Below, in pieces: positions 46,888 through 64,000 of a stretch of DNA of 64,000 nt (the first letter of the stretch is position 1; every line of letters starts with the position of its first letter). Origin of the DNA: Phoronis australis (taxonomy: Eukaryota; Phoronida; Phoronidae). The translations under genes and the position numbers were made by a program. The notes under the pieces were generated by a model that was given only the letters and a program-made list of their open reading frames with translations, was not told the DNA's origin and made no database searches. The stretch spans positions 62,001 through 126,000 of the forward strand of contig NMRA01000623.1 in assembly GCA_002633005.1 (NCBI GenBank). Reading direction: 5' to 3'.

Positions 46888-47180
46888 TATCGTTGACCAA
46901 ATGAGTGAAGGTTACGACGTTAAATTACGTGCCGTAAGTTGATTCTTGTTAGAGGCGTAAAGTAATTATTTACGCCGTAAAGTAATTATTACATTACGAC
47001 GTAAAGTACGTATTTGCGGCGCTAAAGATTGCTTTACGCTGCAAATATTTACTTTACGCAGCAAATAATTACTTTATGCCACCGATAATTTGTTTATGCT
47101 GCACTTAATTACGCCTGTAACAAGAATTACGTTACGCACGTAATTTAACGGCGTAACGTTCACCCATTTGGACAACGATA
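46888..47180. mobile_element. MITE-like foldback element with ~44-bp TIRs
   Basis: The left end tatcgttg-ccaaatgagtgaa and right end (complement) tatcgttg-ccaaatgggtgaa continue as inverted repeats through gttaaattacgtgc, with few mismatches. The interior is full of tacg/ttta words (tttacgc-gtaaag-aattatt). No coding capacity. Related to 34110-34254. Confidence 0.88.
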
Positions 47181-48089
47181 CATCATAAGGTAACAAGGGA
47201 TTCTAGAAATAAATGTCTGTAACTGTTAAGCTTTAAAACAGCGAAATAGCCCTCAAAAAGTAGTGTGTCATGAATTTCTGAAAACCAACCAAGAAACAAA
47301 ACAGCAGAAAATGTGATTGTTATCAGCTATCGTGGTGTACTTGCTAGCATAGTAGGGCAAGGTGCAGACATTTCAAATTTAGAAATGAGAGTGATCGTCA
47401 AATGATTGTTGTCCATTCAGTGTCCACTTTCTGTGTGAATTGGTGGACTGACATGCATGCGGGTGTACGCATGTGTGCGTTTTCATTCTTTGATATTCAG
47501 CATACGCCGACGCAGTCTTATGTCGTTGCTCAAACAACCAGACATTAACTACCGTGTGTTCTTAGAGAAAAGCAAGTCTAGACCTAATGAAACGTTGGTC
47601 AAGTGTTCCTTTGTCCATCAGTGACAATGGTGCACAGCCTCGCAGACTTCATACGAGCAACAAACATGATGCAAAAGATTTCCAAGGTTACGTGTCACTA
47701 TTCCGAAGGTTCACTTCTCGGAAAGTCCACTACTCTGAAGTTTCATTACTCAGACAATATTCATTACTCTGATTGTCTTCTAATGAGTCGGAACTGACAT
47801 GAATGAAATATTGTTTTTGTATCCATTTAGTAACCATTTGAAAGGAAAACTATGCAAGAGTTGAATAGTTCTTCAAACATTAATTACATTGTTTGCAAAT
47901 GAGCTTCGTTCCAATCACTGCCAATCGTGACTTCTTGAATCTAACGACTCAATCTCAAGCAGGGACAAAATCTGGGGCACGGGTCAGGGCTGCGGCGACC
48001 TGAAGACTGAATGGGACTCTCCTGTGAAGACTGGCTGGGACAGGGTAGCATTCTAAGTACATTTAATTTCGACCACATCCGTAGGGTGA
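47181..48089. other. Intergenic, nothing recognised
   Basis: Only the short sub-repeat cattactc/cactactctgaag near 47720-47770 was seen. Confidence 0.4.
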
Positions 48090-48860
48090 GGTAATTATTC
48101 ATCAATGTCCTTAATTCGTATTCTTTTAAAAGGATAGTAAACCCTGTGATGATTTCCACCAATCCTCGTTCTGTCACCTGCTAATGCATCACTGATGTCA
48201 ACCTTCCAAGTTAAAAGTATACCAAATCCGGTTTTATCCTATGAACAGATATTAAAAACGACTTTCCCATCCAGTTCTCTGAAACGAAATAATGCTCTTC
48301 TCGACAACCCTCTAAAGCTTTGAAGAAAATCAGAAAACTCCTTACAATTTCTGCTAAAATGGCAAGCGTGACCCACGCTTTTAGCGAGTTACGCGACATC
48401 CGTCTGTGGGAAAGGACCACCCACCAAGGACCATAATGTGCAATTCGTGAAATAATGGGTATGGATTCTTAGTTGATTCCTGCTTCATCTTTCATGATTG
48501 ACGCCAATGATACAACAGCAAGTGAGAGAACGAGACTTGGTTGAAATCATCAAAATAGGGTTTAGAATCCTTTTTAAGGAAGGAATCACGTGAAAACTCA
48601 TACACCCCAGGTCAAAGTTTGGACACTATGGTCCTTGCTGGGTGGACCTTTCCCACAGTTGCCGTGTAATTCGCAAAAAACGTAGGTTATGCTTGGTCGT
48701 TTAGCAAACTTTGAATGGAGTGTTCAAAATTTTCAGCAAACTTTTGAGGGTTGTCAATGGTTACAGGGTATTATTTTGCTTCAGAGAACTGCGGGGTGGA
48801 AAAGTCGATCGGTCAATACGCCAAACAGGGATTTGGTATGCGTATGAAATTAAAAGTACG
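48090..48860. repeat. Inverted, rearranged pair of ~220-bp segments
   Basis: 48211-48435 read backwards resembles 48625-48860 (ggtcctt-g-gggtgg, tttcccac, gagggttgtc, tttcagagaactg). 48100-48180 read backwards resembles 48515-48590 (agagaacgag-attggt-gaaatcatca). The two blocks are in swapped order. Probably a composite mobile-element remnant. Confidence 0.6.
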
Positions 48861-50111
48861 CCTACGTTGTTTTCGGTACTGATACATGTAGGCCTACTAC
48901 ACCACTCAGCTCATCTAATAACCGAAGTATCGTTTACGTTTGCATGGAAGAGTATAAAAATTAAACCTGGGTTCGAAAATTTAGATATTTTCGGAGTAGT
49001 GAACGTTCAGAATAGTGTGCTGTGCCCATTTCCAGCGATGTAAGTAACACGCAAAAATACAACCAGATAAAAATTTCGTCAAGTCATTCTCAGACTAAAA
49101 ATTCCGTCTGAGTATGTATGCACGCCTGATTTGGAAGTTCGGCAGGTCGACCATTGCAAAATATCAAAGGTCCAGTTCCAGAAATTCGAACCACCCCCTG
49201 CGCAATGCTGGCTACGGGCCTGTCATCACCACAGCAAACTGAGTGTTCTCACGTTTTGTCATACAGAATTTGCCACTTTTTACCCCTCCCCCCAGATCCC
49301 TCTGTCTTGACCCGCTATCATGATACAAGCCGCCTTCCCCCACCTAGCCTCCACGTAATCTGACAGCCAACGGCCTCTCGGTCGCCGGTCCCTGTTTTTG
49401 ACAATATACCCCAAAACGTAACATTGAAATTATTTATTGTGATATTCCTGTGCCCAAATATAATACGTTTTAGGTAAAATAGTGAAAATTTACATACGTC
49501 AGAGGAGCTATAGTGGGATAGGGCGGGGATAACAAATTGTTTTAATAAGGGTGATCTTTTAAGTGAAAACACTTTCGACTTTATAGTTACTCTGTAGCCA
49601 TTCTTCGACGAACCAACAATCTTTGGAGAGCGAAACTTGAGAGATTGCTGCAAAGTAAGCCGAGGTAAAACAATCATCTGGCATATTTAATGCAATAATG
49701 GAAAACGGAAATTCCGTCGCAACACTGTATGTTAAATTCGTTATTAGCTGCAGTAATATTAAAAACTGGACGATCGCCGCATAAATAAAAAAGTTCATGT
49801 TCAATCAACGGTTCGTCTATTCATTAGATATCACCAGAATCAATTTACAGATGACATCAAGTGCCAACATACAGCTCAGGTAACATCCATAAAGTGAAGT
49901 GAGAGATACAGGGAATAAAGTCAGTAGCATTATAGTTGCAAGGTCACTGAGCTCTGCATATGTTATTCAGGGAATCAGTAGCATGCTGGATGCCAATGAC
50001 TCTTTAATGTACAGTAATTCCATATTAGGTTCTCTGTAGATAATACTAAATGAATTGGCTTCGTGATTGTTGCTAACACAATGCCTATATTGCTTTTCTC
50101 TGAGGTGTGAT
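48861..50111. other. Intergenic, nothing recognised
   Basis: Short open frames only. One minus-strand frame at 49559-49804 begins with a hydrophobic stretch but has no family resemblance. Confidence 0.4.
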
Positions 50112-50332
50112 CATGCGCGCACCCAGCCTTCGATGTGGGGGGGGCTCGAATTCCTGACGTTGTGGACCATTCGCTAACAAAAGAGCGGGAACCTCAGTGA
50201 ATTGCGACTTTGTGCTTATTTAGTGGTCATTTTCTCGGACTTTTTGTCTCTCGGGGGCCGACTTTTTTGCCCACTTCCGCGCATATTGGGGGGGGGGTCC
50301 TTCGATTGAGCCCCCCCCTGGGTGCGCGCATG
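50112..50332. mobile_element. MITE-like element copy C, 221 bp, perfect 15-bp TIR
   Basis: Starts catgcgcgcacccag and ends ctgggtgcgcgcatg, exact inverted repeats. The internal G-run and C-run are as in copies A and B. It is the cleanest member of the family. Confidence 0.9.
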
Positions 50333-51179
50333 GAGATGTTCTTTCAGTGGCGTCTCTGTGTGATTGTAGAATTCCTTACAGTTGTCACATTCAACCTTAA
50401 TAGTGCTATTGTCCAATAAAAATGGATAATCAAACCATGACCGCGCATATATCACTGACCTGCCGCGTTGTGTCACTGTGTTGATCGTCTGTGGTAGGTT
50501 CACTTAGGCAGTGATGCATTGGAGATGTTCGTCTGTGTAGGCTACTTATGAGGTAAGCCTAGTGAAAACGTGATCAAATCTTGGAACCCGTCTTGAAACG
50601 GTGGGTCCCGGTTTTGGAATTAGTCACTTCCGCTAGAAGGTTAACCTCTTTCCCAAGACGTGTACTGTGATGGAGATATTCTAAACCACAAGATGACGTC
50701 ACTACGAGTCTGACCCCGCCCTGTCATAAATCGTGATCTTTTCCAAACCGCGGGCCCTCCCCCCTCGAGTCATGACCGATGATAATAGGTGAACACTCCG
50801 CAGCGCTGAACTGAATTTTTGGAAAAGACAGCAACTTGACGTATATAAACCGCGGCGTCGGAAGCACACTAGTCCGGATCGGAGCAGTGGCATGTTGTCA
50901 TTCAGAAAACATATTAAGAATTCCGTAACAGCCAACGGTAGCGCATGTTGGTTGTACTCTTACAAGACTAACTTACGCCTGTATTAATACAAATTTCCTA
51001 AGACTGAGAAATGACGAATTAAACCTTTCAAAAAATCCTCAACAATTACCAAAAGATAAGAGTTCATGTAATTTTTGTAAGCGTTACAGTATTACCCTCA
51101 AGTTTATATACATAAAAATAATTGCAAGCCACTAATGTGAACATATTGCACTGATCACCTGGAACCATTTTTATGCTCT
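50333..51179. other. Intergenic; TATA-like word at about 50839
   Basis: The plus strand reads ttgacgtatataaaccgcgg, a CRE-half-like word beside TATATAAA in a more GC-rich patch. No plus-strand gene follows that I recognise, so promoter status is unproven. Confidence 0.3.
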
Positions 51180-52765
51180 ATAAATATATGGTAAACAAGA
51201 CTATACGTGGAGCGTTGAAATGCGCCCACGACAGCAATGCAAACAGTATGCTGAGGGGTGGACCGAAGGCGTATTAACGTGTACACACTAGACGGCACAG
51301 TATACGTCAAATACATCCCAAAATGGATAGATGCTATCACCATCTTAGCAAAACTTGTTTATCACATTCCAATAAAAACTGTCAAAGTACTCTGAAGATA
51401 CAGATGCAAACGTAAAAATGAAATTTGCCACTTGGAGGTACAGCAGTAGTCAGAGCCGTCCAAAAGTCTTAGGTAGCAGCAGTAGTTACGTTTATGATAT
51501 AAAACTAATTCTTGCAAAATTTTACAAAGAACTTTCAAATGAGTAAGGCGACACAGTCGACGATCGAAGCAAAAGACAAAATTCGCCACCAGGAAGCGTC
51601 ACAGTTGTACATCCGTCCACAAATCAGCGTCTTCTTATCATGAACCAAAAAGACACTTGAAAAATAAAAAGGCATTAGATGATGCAACAATACACCAAAC
51701 CCATAAGAAAAAGGAAGACAGTCGTCACCTCCATCGAGTGAACTCCGAAAGGGCAAACGAAAACAACTAAAACTGCCACTAGAGGGCCCAATGGTAGTCG
51801 AATTTGTCTGAACGTGTCGTAAGTTGTCAGCTCCATAGGAGCACGTCTGCAGCTGTAGACGGAAAAACACAATTAGGGGCGTCATCGTCCAAATATCAAC
51901 GTCAGACGTGGCCTCCTAATCAGAAACACATCTGCCTGCCAATTTATCCTTCAAGCAGTTTGGCAGATAAGATGGGCGTCAAAAATGGACTTGAAACTGT
52001 TAAAAATCTCCACTAGGAGGCGCACAATACGCAAAATCTGTCCGAAAATGGAAAGGCATTGTCGGCACCTTAATAGAAACCTATTTGACAAGTTCCATAA
52101 AAATCCATCAGTGAACACAGGAAAACGTAAAAAATAAAATTGCGCTACAAGGGGCACACCAATCGTTGGATTTTGCTGTCGTCATCTGTTGACAACTCCA
52201 TAGAAACACATCTGTCAAATTTCACGAGGTTCCTGCGCAGGGTTAGGAAATACAGCCGTGAACGCAAAGTGAAACTCCACTAAGGGGTGTCAGAGTAGTC
52301 AAAGACGCCCGAAAATGATCATCAAGAAAAATGACCCGCCAATTTTCATAACAATCCTTCCAGCGGTTTCGCAGATGAGAGAGGCAGATGCCAAAACAAA
52401 CTCGACAATTTTAATAAACGGCCACTAGGTGACTCAGAAAAGTGTCAAAAACGTGGGAAATGTAAAGGTGTTGTCGCCTTCATAAGAGGAAGCTATCTGT
52501 CAAATTTTATGAAAACCCATCCAAGAATTGCGAAGATACAGAGGCAATCATAAAAAATTAATTTCCACAAAGGGGCATAGCTGTAGTCGGATCAGTCCGA
52601 AAGTTGTCGTCATCCCTCGCCAGCTTCATAAGAACACGCCTGCCAAATCTCATAAAAATCCTGTGAGGGGTTTAGGAGATACAGCTGCGGATGCCGGATG
52701 CCCAGATGGAGATAACGGCAATATGCATCCACATATGAATATGTGGGCGCACAAAAAAGCTGAAG
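51180..52765. repeat. Interspersed repeat cluster (family 1)
   Basis: Opens with gcgttgaaatgcgcccacg, as at 27630 (cattgaaatgcgcccacg), and closes near catatgaatatgtgggcgca, as at 27750. In between are diverged units with gccact-gg-gg boxes and aattttatgaaaa-ccatcc phrases. CTCF-like core variant at 52010-52023. Confidence 0.75.
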
Positions 52766-52789
52766 GGCTAGAGACCTGAATCAGTGTTT

Positions 52790-52871
52790 AGCAGTGTACC
52801 CCAAAGGAACTCAACCCACGACTTTGTACACTGGAAGCACTAAACAGTTATCCCACTACGCCAAGCTGCTT
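52790..52871 (-). other. tRNA-like sequence (possible tRNA-derived SINE head or pseudo-tRNA)
   Basis: On the minus strand tggcgtagtggg fits the tRNA A-box and ggttgagttcc sits at B-box distance with changes from GGTTCGANTCC. The first bases (agcag) can pair with the last (ctgct). The T-arm does not pair well, so a working tRNA is unlikely. Confidence 0.4.
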
Positions 52872-53694
52872 CCTTTATCTCAAGCTGCCAATATTCTGTA
52901 ATGACTGATGATAACCAATGTTATAGTCCTGTCACCTTTTTTCAGGTAAGCTCACTCCCAAAAAGCAAACTGTGTGAAAGGGTGGCATCCGAATCTATAC
53001 ACCACCATCAAAAATGGAGGTTCACTACACCAGCACTGTAACTAGAAACTATGGTTAGACTTCATAATTCCCTGGGCATGCGATAATTGGTAACTGTATA
53101 TGGGTACCCATGTCTATTATGTTTGTACATGACCAGAAAACCACATCAACAAGCTGCAGAAGAAAATAATAATGAACGATTACGTAATATCAAGGTATTT
53201 ATATACATGTATATTTTGAAAATATACAGCAAAGTTATAAAACATATGTATGGTAAGTGACCAGTTTTTATATTAATATTATATTATTTAAGAGCTCATT
53301 AAAACATTAAAGTAAGTAATCTATTATTTATAGAGTTTACACTTTAAACACTGGTAACCAAGCTACTCAGACAACTCAATCATCAATTTTGAACAACTGT
53401 AAAATTAACAGTTGCCCTTTCTAATAGGTAATACGCTTTGCTCTCAGGCTTCACATAAATAAATAGTGTAAATCAAGCAATATGTTGTTTATCTACAAAT
53501 GGTCATTTTGTCAACTGATTCAAAAATGAGAAAATTGCTATGTTACCAAGTAACAGTAGTTCAACAAACTACCAAAAATGAGATATTAGAGTGAGTCTAC
53601 AGTGAGAATCTATGCAAAAAATACAAATGATACCAAAATGTATATATTACAAACAGTCCAGCACAATTCATTGTCATCAACAACGTAACACACA
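52872..53694. other. Downstream of CYFIP, nothing recognised
   Basis: AT-rich sequence, probably including part of the CYFIP 3' UTR. No canonical AATAAA was found close to the stop. Confidence 0.35.
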
Positions 53695-53822
53695 TGATTT
53701 CAACCATTATACAGAGGGACCTAAGTCCTAATCATAAGATTTCAACCATTATACAGTTGGACTTAAGTCCTAATCATAAGATTTCAACCATTATACAGTG
53801 GGACTTAAGTCCTAATCATAAT
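53695..53822. repeat. 43-bp tandem repeat x3
   Basis: The unit with atttcaaccattatacag and ggacttaagtcctaatcata is present three times with few changes. It lies about 0.35 kb past the CYFIP stop. The core ggacttaagtcc is itself palindromic. Confidence 0.85.
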
Positions 53823-54151
53823 TATAAGTAAAAACCCATTTGCTAATCACTGTTAATGTTAACATCTTATTAAGTAAACCTAGTTCACCCATTAAATACA
53901 CAAGGCAAAGATTACTATGTTCAGCTCTCGAGGAGATAAGCAAGTATTGTAGACATCACTACAATAGCAGTTTGTACTGACAGAACTAGAATATGACGAG
54001 GGGGCCGACTAGAATGTCATGACCATAGGGGAAGGGGAACAGGCCACCTGGGTCCAGTCTAAATCCCTCTATGTACAACATTTAAGGATGTTGCAAACAG
54101 GAGTTCAATCATTGCATTGGAAGAGTGCAGGAGGGGGGTGGAAGTAGGGAG

Positions 54152-63087
<8,936 letters not shown>

Positions 63088-63224
63088 CTACAAAGTAGCA
63101 CAGCTTTTATTAATGTAACAGTCTTAAAAAGACACTTCCAAAACACTTAATAATAAAACATAAAACTAAACACCTTCAAGCACACTTTGAAAAGTTTAAA
63201 ACAGGGCACGAACAACAAAAGAAC

Positions 63225-63450
63225 ATCAAGCGATCATAAATTAGCCTTCTACTACAAGAAAACTTCCGATTCAGACCACTTTCATGGTCTCAAATTATTC
63301 TTTAGACAAATTGGAGGTGATTCCAGGGCTTCAAAAGAAGACAGTTTACTATTGAGTGAGATCAAGCTATGTAAAATGGTTTGTCATGGCATAACACTTT
63401 ATGTGGTGAGCATCGTCTCCAGGAATAACCAATAGCCACTTCTTTGCAAA
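63225..63450. repeat. Interspersed repeat (family 2) in a CYFIP intron
   Basis: Related to 7780-8000 and 11920-12110 (words cttccgattcagaccact, ggtctcaaatt, ccagggctt and aggaataacca). Confidence 0.55.
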
Positions 63451-63747
63451 CTCAGATATCGCTTTTCATAAGAGCAAGGAAGACGTTAAGACCAATCTTA
63501 TAATGGTACGTGAAGTAAATCAAAAGTTTGCTTCATGGACAGAATGTAAGTTTATATGACTGTGCTTTTAACTTTAAACATTGACATATGTCTAGATGAC
63601 ATGATGAGATCTATTTGGTGCAGGCAGGCAAGTAGCAGTTATCCAGAGAAAGACATATAAATAGTTGCCAGGCCCAGCCATCATAACAACCAGCTTCAGT
63701 AGCAAGTTCTGTAATCATGGACCCATAACTACAATCAGCATATTAAC

Positions 63748-64000
63748 TGGACATACGTCTGCTTGAGCAGAGCCTCATATTTATTAGGTCAGCATACCTG
63801 GACATACCTCTACTTGGGTAGCCTTATATCTATTAGGTCAATGTACCTGGACATGCCTCTACTTATTAAGCAGAGTCTCGTATCTATTTAATCAGCGTAC
63901 CTGGACATGCCTCTGTTTGAGCAGTCTCGTATCTATTTAGTCAGCGTACCTGGACATGCCTCTGTTTGAGCAGAGTCTCGTATCTATTTAGTCAGCGTAC
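63748..64000 (-). repeat. ~51-bp minisatellite made of a CYFIP exon end plus its donor, 5 units
   Basis: Units at 63950-64000, 63901-63949, 63848-63900, 63799-63847 and 63748-63798. On the minus strand the best units read codons for NRYETLLKQRHVQ and then gtacgctgac, which is the end of the CYFIP exon that should precede 63087. Units become more diverged away from 64000. Each unit is followed in frame by TGA, so they are not repeated exons. The true boundary is probably just outside the window. Confidence 0.85.

Noticed and set aside
49559-49804. Minus-strand frame with hydrophobic N-terminus resembling a signal peptide
   Set aside because: No matching mature domain, AT-rich composition alone gives such stretches, and no splice or start context.

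Overview
The window is animal nuclear DNA: AT-rich, with short exons separated by long introns, GT-AG splicing and many interspersed and tandem repeats. The gene set (a calpain-5 type protease, a class 1/2 aldehyde dehydrogenase, and CYFIP/Sra-1) and the high apparent heterozygosity suggest a marine invertebrate, perhaps an invertebrate deuterostome. The species cannot be fixed from the sequence alone. No bacterial, phage or CRISPR content was seen. Single N bases at 13001, 43076 and 55701 mark assembly joins or unresolved repeats.  Layout: all three recognisable genes lie on the minus strand. (1) 3391-25756 holds a calpain-5-like gene. Twelve coding exons between 25756 and 14376 join in frame into a 637-residue protein with Cys/His/Asn triad, calpain beta-sandwich and C-terminal C2 domain. 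The 3' ten exons occur a second time at 12703-4779. The two ~10 kb copies (3391-13000 and 13002-23114) abut at a single N and are most simply read as two alleles placed end to end. (2) 35747-45061 holds twelve exons of an aldehyde dehydrogenase: 476 residues, catalytic residues present, and only the extreme N-terminal exon not found. (3) 54152-63087 holds the last eleven exons (507 residues) of CYFIP, a WAVE-complex subunit. The rest of that gene lies beyond the right edge.  Between and inside the genes are MITE-like elements with clear terminal inverted repeats, near-perfect hairpins, and an interspersed repeat family carrying CTCF-like cores. There are also many minisatellites. The most striking observation is that several minisatellites are built from pieces of exon boundaries. 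Calpain exon 11 has its acceptor copied upstream (3 units in one allele, 15 in the other) and its donor copied downstream. The last 32 codons of calpain, including the stop, are repeated as a 96-bp unit in the 3' UTR. A CYFIP exon end plus donor is repeated at least five times at the right edge of the window.  The three genes do not form a known pathway together. Calpain-5 is a cysteine protease, the ALDH oxidises aldehydes with NAD(P), and CYFIP links Rac to actin nucleation. All exon joins were checked by reading frame, and lengths add up exactly, but no transcript data were available.
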